DNA of 64,000 bases from Liolophura sinensis (taxonomy: Eukaryota > Mollusca > Polyplacophora > Chitonida > Chitonidae): positions 47,983,116 through 48,047,115 of the forward strand of contig NC_088301.1 in the NCBI RefSeq assembly GCF_032854445.1. Reading direction: 5' to 3'. The translations under genes and the position numbers were made by a program. A model generated the notes under the pieces. That model had not been told where the DNA came from. It worked only from the letters and a program-made list of their open reading frames with translations, and ran no database searches. This document shows, one piece after another, positions 37,977-64,000 of the stretch (position 1 is its first letter; every line of letters begins with the position of its first letter).

Positions 37977-40438
37977 GTTCAGTTTGTGGGGCTGAGCATT
38001 CGTAAGATTGTCAGGACAATGAATGGCCATGAAGAAATAACATTTTTCGTATGTTAAGTATAATAGTTGCTGATATACTTGAGAGAAAAACACATGAATA
38101 CCTGCAATATTTTTTATGAGATGAAATTGATCATGGCGGCAAAAAACTTATCTCTTTATCTCGGGTTTTCTTTGCATATGCATTTGTACGCGTGCATGTT
38201 GGAAGGTGTTTTTAATTCTGCATGTATATCTACTTATGCATTTTTACCTAAAGTAAGTACAGCAAAATGACATCGACTATTTAGCTCGTTTCACGTGAAC
38301 ACATTTATCATAGTTTATATATATAGGTCTATAAGAAGTTTATCTCTCTTTGCAATTAGAACCCTTGGTGGCGATGTGTGTGTGTGTGTGTTTAGAAAAT
38401 ATGTACAATTATATTGCATATTATATATATATCATCGCGTATACATGCTCTAACCATATATTTGTTGTGTGAGATGTCAACAAACAATGAAGTCCACTTT
38501 AGTTGTACCGATTCAGTCCTGTTATATACACGTATAGATCGACATAGTAAAGTCCAGCTCTGAATTAAGTTTTCTTTGTTCAAGAGATAGACCCACTCGT
38601 TTTAACTACTCACAAAAGCATTGACGATGTACATAGGCAGGCTGCGTACGTGATGTTATGTCCTTCACATACTACTGTTTCAACGATTATATGTTTTATG
38701 TCTTAATTTTGTGCTGAATGACCCAACAACATGATGTTTGTGTCACATATTAGACCCCTATAACAATACATGCATGCCCTTCCTTACTGCGCTATACACT
38801 CGATTTTTTTTTTGCTTTTAAACTGTAGAAGGATATCATTTTATCACTACATGAGGAGGTTGTTATACATATATGTAGGCCTAAGGCCTTATATACTTGA
38901 CACAGCTTACTTCCAACACATGCTGAACTTGTGTATGTGTATGACTCCAGCATTATATATGTACAGAAAGAAAAGAGCTCTGATGCTGCATTTTGCCTAC
39001 ACGGCCAGTAGGGACAGGTCTTGCAAAGTACATAGGTTTAGGTGCCTGCCAGATGGGCAGGAAATTTGTAGAGTTAAAGGTCACCAAAACATTCTGTTGA
39101 TACTGTATACTTATTCCATATATTGTGAAATCTCAAAGAACATTTTCTATATTTACTATAGCAGTTTTGCGACTTGGAAATTGAAAAAATACACCTACCC
39201 AGTTGACAAATCCGGGAGGAATATACAACCGTCGATCTCCTGAGCTAAGTCGTATACTATATACGATATAGTATGGGATAATGTACAGGGCCTGTGTCGT
39301 ATCTGTTCACTTTATCTAGATGTTTCGTATTGTTAATCTAGGACACTAAGTGTATACAGACGTACACGTATACATGGCTATCAGCGAAACAGGCGATGTC
39401 TACTTATAATAAAGTGTATTATATAAGCCAAGGTACATGTAGCTAAGCTTTGTTATATATGGGAGTTAAGGTTGGACGGCCCCATCCAGCTGTGAAATTT
39501 GGCCTATTATAAATGCTTCATTTAGTTATACCCCTGTTTCCAATTTCAGTGTAGATTATGTCTATACGTCAATTTTTTTTTTTTTTTTTTTGGTTGACGG
39601 CAAGGTAGGTTCGTATATAATAATGACGACACAGTCGAGCATTGTGAACTGTTCCGTCTAAGTCTTAACTATATAACCAATGAATAACGCTGTTTGTGTG
39701 CTGTTATAGATGCTATAGATTTAGTTAATTTATTAATATTAGGTCCAGTCACTGCACGAATGAAATTAGTTCAGATATAGGGATGCTTTTCGATAAACCT
39801 GTACACCATCCATGACAATGTCAAGTTAATAAATTATATCCATGTATTTTTTAATCATTACTATTTCCAAAAGAAATACACCTTCACGAATCTGACAGAC
39901 CGTTTTGCTATGTATTTTGTAGTTGTGCGAATTGTACATGTGTTCAATTCTATCGTACACATGTAAAATGAGGGTGCGTTCATGTACTGCGAGATCTGTA
40001 ATATCGGGGTAAAGGAGAATTTGCTAGTCACGTGGTCTGTCTAGCCGAGAAAAGCCAATAGTGCGCCGTAGTGTATTTGTCGCTGCACATTACCTTTCGT
40101 GGATTCGCTGGATTTAGCTGTCTCAGAAACATGGGGAGGCATTAGTTTTGAGAATGAACACAAAATATTGGGCACAGAAAAGTCGTAAATATATAATGCT
40201 TTATGATTGTAACATCATCTAGATGGGTATTGATGCTATATACGTGTACATTGTTTTGATGTCTGGGAACACGAATCTATCAATGTGAGCAGTTTGTTGA
40301 CCGTGTAGAGGAAATGTTGTGGCGAGCATAAAACATGGAGTCACCCACTTAAAATATGTAAACTTGCAGCCCATATTATTTTCTTTACAGGCGGAACAAA
40401 ACATGTAGTGCTACAGATGTTCATGCCAAACTTTTGCA
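37977..40438. other. Intergenic: RENBP and EEP promoters back to back
   Basis: RENBP (minus) and the EEP gene (plus) diverge from this 2.4-kb stretch. A short GT microsatellite lies near 38378-38392 and a near-palindrome ATACTATATACGATATAGTAT near 39255. The open frame at 38770-39243 has no recognisable domain. A 5' UTR exon of either gene could lie here unseen. Confidence 0.4.
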
Positions 40439-43400
40439 ATGTTGGTGTTTTCAACACATTGTGTTGCTGTGACTTTTTTTTTTATGGTAGCATGTGTTTC
40501 CGCTGACGAGAACATCCGCGTGGGCACTTACAACTTGTGGAATGTGATGTTTAACTGGGGTGTTCGGCAACATCGGATTGCAGAAATGGTGGGTCAGATA
40601 GGCCGGGTGTAAATTTCCCACACAGAATCTTCAGAAACTAAATATGTGCAATCGTGAATCGTAGTCTCGATATTTAGATTCTGACGACAGGCGCTGGGTC
40701 TTAAGCCTACAGCTAAGAGCTAAATTTCTTCCGTCATTTTTCACTCTGACACTCAACTGCATGGTCGATTTACCCGTCAGATTTTAACAAAAAGAAAAAA
40801 AGAAAAAGAAAACAAAATAAACAAAAATGGAAACATGAAAGCTTAACTCTTAGGACTAGCCTACAGGTCCGGGTAGCTTTATGTATGTTGAAGATACTCA
40901 CTGCACAATCTATAGCTAACGTCAGTGCTTTATTATTTTTTTATATATCTCGGAGACCTGTGAATTACCATGCAGATAAATGTTAGAAGAAAAATGTAAG
41001 GAGGAAAGACTTTGATTGCTGAATAATACACAGTCGTGTTGTCGGCAATGATGCATTGCCAGTATACCACATCTCATGTTGATGATGCATTTGTCTTAGG
41101 TTACTTGTGGTATTCTATCTATGGAGATACAATATTCTTCCACTGAGATATTGGCCAACATCTTTTTATTTTCAAGCATCTGTGTTAGTTGTCAGTTTTT
41201 TAATTATATTGAAAAATGCTAACATTTTATAATATCTTTCATGTACAAGAGCATTTATTCTCAGCTAGTACCATACAAAGTGACTGTGTCCATTCTTGGA
41301 TCTGCTTTCATGTAGCCTACATGGTTCTTCCTTACAAGACTTTCAGAATGAGAAACAGACATCTAATAAAAATAAAAAAATATGCAAGAGAGATAACATC
41401 ACTCCTACTCATGTCACCCTCAGTTAAATGAGTCTAATATTAAATACACAAGAAGTGATTCTTGTTTTTAGATACTTGATGCCCAGCCAGATATCATTGG
41501 CTTTCAAGAGGTACGAGGTCATAAAACTGGAGAGAGAAACCAGGTGGCAGACCTCAAGTCCCTGCTACCTGAGTACAGATGGATGAGGCATCACCCTACG
41601 AATTATGTACAGAAAGTGAATGGCAGCTTCTTACCTGGATGGGAAACGGAAGGTGTGTCTGAGGGCTCTTTCACTTTAGGGAAATGTCTTTGTTAAGCAA
41701 TGGAGATATGCACATGAATTTTATACAGGATTGTTAGTTCAAGATTTAAATTCCATTTGGTTTAATTATCAACACACTGACTGACCAAGCCACCATCAAA
41801 TCTTTTAAAGACTTAGCTGTTGATATACATGTGACTGATGTCCTTTATGTGCAAATGCTCCAAAAAGTCTTAAATCAGTTTATCACTCTGAACATCATTC
41901 ATGTACTGAGCAAGGGCCTTGTTAGAGGCAAAGATACAGGGTTTGCATACATTGCAATTATATTTTAGCATTTATTGCAATTGAATGATTGAGATGTGTG
42001 TGTTACAGTTGTACTGTTTCTGTTGTAGGACTTGGCCTGCTGAGTAAATGGCCGATTTTAAAGTCTAGGGTCCATGTCTTGTCCAGTGCCAACACTGGGG
42101 ACTCCAATAAAAGAGTTAGCTTGTCTGCCCAGATAGCAGTGAATGAGAGGGTCATAGTAAATGTTGTTGTAGTTCACTTTTCTTACGACCGACAACAGCA
42201 GTGCCAGAATGCGGCAGAGGTTCTGAAACACCTCACAGGTTGGTACATCTATTACATGTAATTTGATCAGAATATGTCATATATTCTGGAAAGCAATTTT
42301 CTTTAATCAGCACGCTATTTTGGTGTCAGAAAATTAATGACTGATGCACAATGTTCCTTACATTCATTTTTGTGTACATGTAATGTTTTAACAGATATTG
42401 AAAATTTTATGCTTTATTCCACCAGGTTGTGCCAGGTACTTGTTTATATGGATATTCATATGACTTAATTCCATTTTTCAAGAAAATTTCCTCATTTGTC
42501 TAAATCTAACTTGAGCTGTGGCCAGTATTAAGTGTTTTCACATAGAATCAGTTTATGCTTTTTTATCCATCATAGTTGGTGAGGTCACATCCAATCTCTT
42601 AAACTCAAAGCAATGTGACGTGTATGTGCTGTAACACATACTGTGCCCTGGATGTAGTGTAACATGTGTGTGCTGTAACACATGATGTGTCCTGGATGTA
42701 GTGTAACATATATGTGCTGTAACGTATACTGTGTGTCCTGAATGTAGTGTAACATGTATGTGCTTTAACACATACTGTGTCCTGGATGTAGTGTAACATG
42801 TATGTGCTGTAACACATACTGTGTCCTGGATGTAGTGTAATATGTATGTGCTGTAACACATGATGTGTCCTGGATGTAGTGTAACGTATATGTGCTGTAA
42901 CGTATATTGTGTGTCCTGAATGTAGTGTAACATGTATGTGTTGTAACACATACTGTGTCCTGGATGTAGTGTAACATGTATGTGCTGTAACACATACTGT
43001 GTCCTGGATGTAGTGTAACGTGTGTGCTGTAACACATGATGTGTCCTGGATGTAGTGTATCATGTATGTCCTGTAACACATGCCGTGTCGTGGATGTAGT
43101 GTAACATGTATGTGCTGTTACGTATGCTGTTCCCTAGATGTAGTGTAACATGTAGGTTTTGTAACACATGCTGTTTTCTGGATGTAGTGTAACATGCATG
43201 TGCTGTAACACATACTGTGTCCTGGGTGTAGTGTAACATGTATGTGCTGTAACTATAAGCACATTTAGTTGCTTAGGAAGCGTTTCCTGATATATATTTC
43301 AGAGGTTTTGGATTTTAATTGAATGTACAAATGTAGTACATGTATGTGTTAAATGAAAGAATGGAGGTATAAATACCTCCATGATGATGGGTTAGTTGTT

Positions 43401-45203
43401 AAAGTTTATCCAGTGGTTATTATACCTACAGATTTGAAACTACCAAATGCTGTTATCCTGGGAGATTTCAACACATACACAGACTTTGAATGGTCAGCAA
43501 AAGTGTTGACATCTACAAATCGATTGAAGGAAGAATTAGGACCTTGTTATTCGACAGCCACAAGCATTATCCCCAAAGAGAGAATAATTCTGGAGATTGC
43601 AGACATATGGGAAGCGACAGCAGACTCTGATCACTTTAGCTTCACATTCAGTAATATGGTAATTATATAATAATAATAATTATACCATTACATTATCATA
43701 ATTTAGCTGCCTCACCGTATAATCTATGTGCATGCCACTAAAGCATTTACAAGCCAGATACTTGTACCTGGCTTAGCCCCAGTGTTTACAGATAACACTC
43801 TATGAGGGTCCCCGTCTCTCCAATCAGCCACAATATTTTGGAGTTCCCTTTATGTTTGGATTAATAATGGTTCATTTCTGCCAAACTCATCAAGTCTTTA
43901 ACATTCTGCTGTGACAATGCCCATTGCCCCGCATGCATTCCCTGCCTCCTCCCTTTAACACACATACCCACTAAGCTCCCCAACACCCCTTCTCCTCGCT
44001 CCCCACCAACCTCATTTCCACTTATACACTTTGTCCCATCAGAAACAAGCAAAGGCATGGCACAAACACATACCAGAATACAGACTGAACCGGTCACACG
44101 TAACTGGTCAAATATGGCCTCTAAATTACACACCCACTAGCTTACACATACTCTTTTCCACTGATAATTACATAACAATTGTATAACATTAATTGTGAAA
44201 AGTTCCTGATGCTAAAATGAAGATATGATGAAAATTGTAGTGTCCTTCAAAGTAAAACTGTGGATATTTACATACTAGTAAATAGCATTCATATTATCCA
44301 CCATTAGACAGAGATATACATGTGAAAGAAGATATATTCTTTTTATTGACCAAAAAGCTTCAAGCATGAGGTAGTGTGATCCCAAGTCTAAGCAACGCCA
44401 TTGCTACCATACTTATACTAGTAGTTCTGTCTGTACCTTAACCACATACTGGACAAAAAGTGACAATGTCAGTCATTTTTTCCCTCTCTTTTTGACAGCC
44501 CACACCTGGCTTGCATAGTCGTCCAGATCGAGTGCTAGCCTCTTCAGTTTTCAAGCCAACGTCACTGTTCTTGGTAGGCAGTGGGGATGCATATGAAAAA
44601 CGCTATCATCACAGTATTGTACTGGACAGATTCTGGACCATTGTATCTCAGGCAGGAAATTCTTATGCTGGCCTGCAGGGATACCCCTGCCTACATGACT
44701 GTGGGCCCCATGGATCGTGCAGGTGTGGGGTCTGCGTTGGTGGGGGAAATACCAACACTTGTCTTCTACCAAACTGCAAAGAATGTAGTTCCACTCTTTT
44801 CAGGAACCTTGTGATATATGGCTTTATGCTGGCGATTTGTCTTGTACACCTTCTCTATGCAGCTGTCCTAGTCTTAAATCGATCAGTGCGTCGCCATGGT
44901 AGAACTATTCGACAAATTTTTGGATGCAATTGTTGTCTCTGCAACCCCAGCTTATATTCTGGCATGTCATTTCCCAGGAATGTCGGGTGGCGGAGTTCAA
45001 AACTACAAAGACTGTGGCCATGTCTCAGAATGCCGCCTATGGTATTTTTCATGATCTTTTTAACATTTTCACTGTTAATGTTTTATATAGGGAAACATCT
45101 TGTGTTTTCAGAAATGCTCAATACAACATATAGTATCATGAATGAAGAGTTATATCCTTCTGACCATTTGATGGTTATTGCAGACTTGCATGTTGAAATA
45201 TAG
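40439..45203 (+). CDS. Secretory-pathway EEP-fold protein with a membrane hairpin
   Basis: Endonuclease/exonuclease/phosphatase (DNase I-like) fold; members of this superfamily cleave phosphodiester bonds in nucleic acids, phosphoinositides or sphingomyelin, and the substrate cannot be inferred here. Five exons, 40439-40588, 41472-41652, 42029-42238, 43432-43658 and 44499-45203, give 490 residues. Signal peptide MLVFSTHCVAVTFFFMVACV, then catalytic motifs RVGTYNLWNVMFNW, DIIGFQEVRG (metal-binding Glu), VVVVHFSYDR, ILGDFNTYTD (Asp/Asn), SRPDRVLASS and a final YPSDHLMVIADL at residues 476-486. Between the last two lies an insert of about 200 residues: an EGF-like Cys cluster (CLHDCGPHGSCRCGVC, about 320-335), TM1 at about 360-383, a basic Cys-rich loop (RRHGRTIRQ, CNCCLC), and TM2 at about 437-455. 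Basic residues in the loop fit a cytosolic side, placing both ends outside or in the lumen. AATAAA follows at 45621-45626. No named orthologue is recognised. Confidence 0.88.
42612..43253. repeat. 44-bp minisatellite in EEP intron 3
   Basis: About 14 copies of TGTCCTGGATGTAGTGTAAC followed by ATGTATGTGCTGTAACACAT and ACTG. Marker CTGGATGTAGTG recurs every 44 bases (42648, 42692 and on). The long minus-strand open frames across it (for example 42553-43035) are repeats of CYTTSRTQYVL-like text in several frames and are not genes. Confidence 0.9.
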
Positions 45204-45620
45204 CCGTTTGTATTAATCTTATAAAAAAGAATATATAGGTGTTTATTTGCTTTTGAAATAAGAGCTAAATTTTGGGAATACTTTCAGAGTCTATTCTTAT
45301 CGTTTTTGATGTAATTGATTAGTGTATTAAAATCTAATAATTCATAAAAATACAGTTTTATTGTTTTGTGGCTTAACAACCTAGGAAAGCTGTTTTCGTT
45401 AATGGTTGACATTTAAGCCATGCTGTACTTGTAATACATGGCAAGTTTTCATCATCTGAATATGATGAAGACTGAAACTTGGTTATACTTGACATGTACG
45501 GATATGGTATTACGTATTTACAATACGTGTGCCTACCACAATGTTTATAGTATACAACTATACACAAGTATACAACTTGTAGTTAAATTTTGGTTGATGT
45601 ATGTGGTGTTATGCATGGTG

Positions 45621-45626
45621 AATAAA
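45621..45626 (+). promoter_or_regulatory. Poly(A) signal of EEP gene
   Basis: AATAAA 418 bases after the stop codon, followed by a GT-rich tract (CAGTCGTTGTGATTTTGTTT). Confidence 0.6.
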
Positions 45627-46109
45627 AGATACCCTGAAACGTTCATAACAGTCGTTGTGATTTTGTTTTGAAACGTCTTGTGAAATATTTTCACAAGGAT
45701 GAGTCTAAGTTAATGTAATTGTGTGTCATAAGTGGTTTTGATTGCCCACATCGTCATTTACATCCTTCTGTTTACACAGAAAGCATGAAAATGATGGCAA
45801 CCGTACGATATTTCCGATTTAATCCCTGAGTTAAACTGGATCATCCAAACACTGATTTGTTTTTTGCCCATACCAGTGAAAGAATAATACCGGTACAGGT
45901 TTGGTTTCCAAATTTGGTACAACTTCACCAGCAACTTTATGTTGTGTGATTACAGTAGAACGATGAATTGGGGCATCTGTGTGTTAGTTTGAGATATATG
46001 AATTAAAACGGACAAGCATGGGCTCTATGGGCTCTAGGATACGGAGAGCTGGGCGGGCGTATGAACAAAAGCTACTTTGCATGTTGACAGCCACAGATAA
46101 GCTGACGGT

Positions 46110-46360
46110 TCGGTGTCATGTCATGTAGTCGACCGCTTCATTCGGTGGCGGCCACGAAGTAGGGAGACCTGGAATCAAACCCGGTTCAGGTCACATAACA
46201 AAGACATTAAAAATGGTCCTGCTTGCAGCTTAGCCTGGCAATAAGCACTGAAATCACGGGACTGGTTGACCCGGTGTCAGTATAATGTGACTGGACGCGG
46301 TGTTATATCTGGAGTCACAGATGACTCGTCGTTATATGGCAGAAAAAATGTACGACGTGA
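46110..46360 (+). mobile_element. SINE-B copy with tRNA-like head
   Basis: The head reads TAGTCGACCGCTTCATTCGG, TGGCGGCCACGAAGTAGGGA, GACCTGGAATCAAACCCGGT; the last part is a B-box-like block. The body (ACGGGACTGGTTGACCCGGT, then GTCAGTATAATGTGACTGGA) matches 63580-63620. The 3' end GATGACTCGTCGTTATATGG matches the other copies. Confidence 0.7.
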
Positions 46361-49190
46361 AAACCCAAAGTATACATACATATAGGCCTACATATATCAC
46401 GTTGTCGATTGATTGTTGGCATTCATAGGCTCATTGTATATCTTGATATCTAAGAAACAAACTGAACGAACCGAAAGGAATGATGTAAGATAATATAGTT
46501 TTTTCGGAAAACCAAGACTAATGGGAGCACTGGTACCCTTTAGGTCAAATGAAATAAAGCGTTGGTTGTGGCGTTATAGATCTAGCATTTGCTAATGCAT
46601 AACATTTGGCTTCGCATGGCCCAGGGAGGTCACTCTTCGCAATCTAGAGATTTCAGAGACATATGCATTTACCTTTATTCTTGTCGTGGACATCCCTGGC
46701 CATAAACTTATAAATCAGTGTTTCTTTTCTGCTCAGGTCAGTTTTTATATCAGTACTGTCTAATTTGTTAGTTTACAACGCTTTACCGCCCATCTGGATT
46801 TGTCTGCCATGATGAAAACTTTTTATTGAACAAAAACACGCACTTCTGTTCTACTCTCCACCTCTTGTATACTGCCTTCGATAGTACATTAGCATGAGCG
46901 GAATGATCTATTGTGCATGCTACATGGGCATATTAATTACAGTAAATTAATACAGTAATAATGCGCGACGGAGGTTCCATCTTTGATGGCATATAAGAAT
47001 ATTGACTGTAAGTACATTACAAAATTCATGACTGTTGTGTTTTGGAATCGAACTTAAGGTAAATCTTACTTCATACATGTAAAGTAGATTAACACAAGGA
47101 GGAATGTTCCATTGTTGCTCTATGTACATTTTCCTTTACAACTTATTCCCTTAAAGTGCATGTGTATTAAAATCAGTGTAATTAATTGGTGATATCTCAA
47201 AAAGTACTGGATGTGTCGAGTTCAGGGTTTGAATGTGTTTATTTTTTTGTACAGGGACATTATTCTCTCTCAAGGAAGATACTAAATATTTGACATCTTA
47301 CTTAGCATGATATAAGTGATATAGGGCCATGCTACATTAACATTTTTTATGTTGACACAAACATACATCAAATACATGAACAATTTTTTTCGGGGGTGGA
47401 ATAAAAGTTATGTAAGAAAACGTTTAACTCATTGTATGAGCACGCTGTATAATTCACACGCGAGTAAGGAAGTGCGGGAGACAAGTACAAGTAACTGGTT
47501 TCCGAAACGGTTCATTTTTTGAGTAGGCAACATTCGTGCTAATTTCCGATCAAAGTAAACATCGGCTGTTCCTACCTGGTTACACTACGGTTTACTTGGA
47601 GTTAGCGAAGACTATTAAACAGGGCGTCTAAACTTACTCTGTGGCAGACTGTATCACAATTGATGGGGTCCCTTCAGGCAACATAATTTAAATCAACCTT
47701 ATCACCGTGTAATTTGACAATTACGCCTTGTTATAACACTACACAAAATTTTCCGTTTTACCCATCTTTATTCCCCCCTCTATCAAGAACATCAACTATT
47801 GGTTTAATTCTTCACCTTCATCATGGATATAGTGATGTAGTATATACGTTCAGAATAACCGAAATATCAGAATTAACCCAATGAATTAATTAATTCCCAA
47901 TTTAATATTCTCATACTTCAAAACTGTCAGTAGCCTACGAAGTTGGCAAACAACTTACAAGTTAGGAAAATATACTAAACTTTAAAAAGTTCCTGAGAAA
48001 ACTTTTTACTAGGAATCATAGAGCGTTTCCTTCCGTCCACCATATTTAATGATATCTTGAAATGAATTCCTGAGATAAAATTGAAATTGTGGTAAGTTGA
48101 ATTCCTGACGTCTGCAAATAAGTTGAAAATATCAATAAATAGACAATATCTATTTATATCTTTTATTCTGTTCTTGAATGACTAATTCTTTCTCTGATAT
48201 CTGTTAAGTATTTTATGATATCTTAAAACGCACCAAGAAAAGACATATTAAATCATTTACTGATATAATGGATTTAAGTGAAGATATCATAAGAGGAATA
48301 AAAAGTAAAACGATTTGCTATACGGACGATTATGGGTTATTCCACGGCTTGCAACCCTCAAACAAATATTCACCAGCATGGACCACGTGCAAAAAAGTTT
48401 CCATCTCTTCTCGTCATCATTAAATATTTAGGCGGCTTAAGAAACCGACCCTAAAGATACATTATTGCGTAGGCCTATATACCTATGAATGTTAAAATTA
48501 ATATTCGTCTGTGTGTCGAATTTTCAAACAGGCGTATAATAGATTCTTGTAAAAAGGAAAGCCAAGCAAGTTTTCCTACACGTTAGCTGATTTTAAAAAG
48601 ATCTAAAATACACTTGGTAGCCAAAATCAGTCTCTGGTTTTCTACGTGATGGAAGCCAATTGGGAGTTTGTATAAAACTGTCCTAATTACTACACAACAT
48701 GAACTCCCAACTTGTGCTCTTTAGCTCTCCCTTAGTCTGACCTCCCACAGTTAACATTTTGCTGTATCCGCCTCTGCAGTATATTACCGGTATACCCAAT
48801 ATGTGGTTTAGGACATTGCGCAATCTACACGTATAAGTAGCTGGTGATAGCAAGCCATGCGTAGTTTTCAAGGCCATATGCCGCAGATTGCTCCATAAGG
48901 AATTTGTTTACACTTTGTCCTGTATTTTTCAGTCAAATGGTGAGAAACTGAAACTAATGAATTCGTCAATATGCGTCTGTCCACTTGGCCAGATTTGACT
49001 GTCGGTAGTATTTAACGAGACCGACCTTGCTGCAACTGTCTCTGTACTGGGTACCCCCAAATAGCTTCACTGTAAACAAGAAATTTAATACCCTTGCGCT
49101 GAAGAAGGAAGGTCAACTCATACAGTAGACTGTCGAGCCTAAAGGCGTGCTTGACACACGAGCTCACACATCAAAAACACACCGACCATC

Positions 49191-63285
<14,095 letters not shown>

Positions 63286-64000
63286 GTAAGTCATCTCTCA
63301 GTTCTGTTCACTGGTCTAAAAACTGTGTACCATTACTGACAAACGGCATGTGGACTGCGGAAGGCACTCCATAAATGTTTGTTGTGTGGATCACTCCATG
63401 CCGTTTGAACGCTTTGGGTTATCTGTTATGTAATTGTTTACAATTTCAGAAACAAAAGTGTGTGTGGGGTGGGGGGTGGAGAGTCAACTATCAGAGCACA
63501 TTAACCTCGTTCATACCGAATGGTACTTGTAGCTGCCTCTGTTGGCACCCAACATTGAGAGGTGAGACCAAGGAAACAGGGCTGGTTGGCCCGGTATCAG
63601 TGAGTGACTGGGTGGGGTGTCATGTCTAGTGTCTTCGGCATGACACTTTAGTGGAGGGAGCATTTTTGCGGCACGGACTCGCCCTGCCACAAGAAGACAG
63701 GGTATATGTACACAAGCCGAATGACTCCTCGTTATCACCTGACTGAAAAATTGTTAAGAACCGGAGTATCTGGTGCAAACCACTGATCTTTGTCAAGCTA
63801 CTGATGACGACCGTCAACGGTCATGCGAGCGTCGTCGACCTCTTATTGTCACAACTGGCTTGTATAAACAGTGAATTGGAGAATATATGCCAATGTATAA
63901 TTCCTGGACTGAATCTGTACCTCGCGTGTCCTTGTAATGGAAAGACAATCGCCTTTAAGCACTCGGCCACGATCCGCCTCCATGCGTTAGTTCATTCATA
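63286..64000. other. ITIH-like gene intron 9 and right edge
   Basis: No further ITIH exon is recognised before the window ends. It holds a SINE-B copy at 63520-63760 and otherwise no clear feature. Confidence 0.5.
63520..63760 (+). mobile_element. SINE-B copy
   Basis: GAGACCAAGGAAACAGGGCT, GGTTGGCCCGGTATCAGTGA, CTGGGTGGGGTGTCATGTCT, GGCACGGACTCGCCCTGCCA, CAAGAAGACAGGGTATATGT and CGAATGACTCCTCGTTATCA match the other SINE-B copies. The tRNA-like head is replaced or lost. Confidence 0.7.

Larger units (their letters stand above)
45204..49190. other. Intergenic region upstream of ITIH-like gene
   Basis: It holds the EEP 3' UTR (to about 45670) and a SINE-B copy (46110-46360). From 46400 to 49190 I see no gene or repeat; the short open frames lack domains. 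The ITIH promoter should lie in the last few hundred bases. Confidence 0.5.

Noticed and set aside
42553-43081. Three overlapping minus-strand frames of 104-160 codons
   Set aside because: They are the 44-bp minisatellite in three frames; repeat text only.
43640-43658. SDHF at residues 246-249 of the EEP protein as the catalytic SDH
   Set aside because: It comes before the SRPDRVL core strand; the motif in the right order is YPSDHL at the C-terminus.
43861-44133. 90-codon minus-strand open frame with Gly-rich tail
   Set aside because: It lies within EEP intron 4, antisense, and has no recognisable domain.
44551-45052. Minus-strand and other-frame open frames over EEP exon 5
   Set aside because: Shadows of the real exon; no domain.

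Overview
The window is animal nuclear DNA, most likely from a marine mollusc (a gastropod or bivalve; the species cannot be told). It is AT-rich and has short exons in long introns with mostly canonical GT-AG junctions. All genes are animal families, and several of the dispersed repeats look like SINEs I associate with lophotrochozoan genomes. That placement rests on remembered repeat patterns, not on a search. Every exon model below was built by hand by matching reading-frame phase across splice sites.

Layout: 1-1060, DIRS-like retrotransposon remnant (+). 2304-6347, seven-exon GH27 alpha-galactosidase (-). 7631-10449, five-exon small secreted VWC-like cysteine-rich protein (-). 11113-11257, orphan signal-peptide exon (+). 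14616-20720, eight exons of WDR82 (-), whose N-terminal exons are lost in or beyond a 200-N gap at 21279-21478. 22617-26836, five-exon emerin-like LEM-domain inner-nuclear-membrane protein (+). 30170-31130, degenerate reverse transcriptase (-). 31542-37976, nine-exon N-acylglucosamine 2-epimerase RENBP (-). 40439-45203, five-exon membrane-anchored endonuclease/exonuclease/phosphatase (EEP) protein (+). 49191-63285, inter-alpha-trypsin inhibitor heavy-chain-like gene (+), nine exons seen, 3' end outside the window.

The genes do not form an operon or one pathway. The galactosidase and RENBP both act on sugars, and WDR82 and the LEM protein are nuclear and probably divergently transcribed. The rest of the window is introns, tandem arrays (52-, 44-, 33/66-, about 72- and about 180-bp units) and two tRNA-derived SINE-like families.

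Most notable: (1) in the ITIH-like gene two arrays carry copies of the gene's own splice-site context, a 33-bp array running into the exon 2 acceptor and an about 72-bp array that repeats the end of exon 7 with its donor; (2) the EEP protein has a two-helix membrane hairpin between its nuclease core and its last catalytic motif; (3) two introns are GC-AG; (4) the ITIH-like protein has an acidic exon followed by a glycine/RGG exon; (5) a MITE with about 37-bp inverted repeats lies in the galactosidase gene, and a separate hairpin-forming repeat lies downstream of RENBP.
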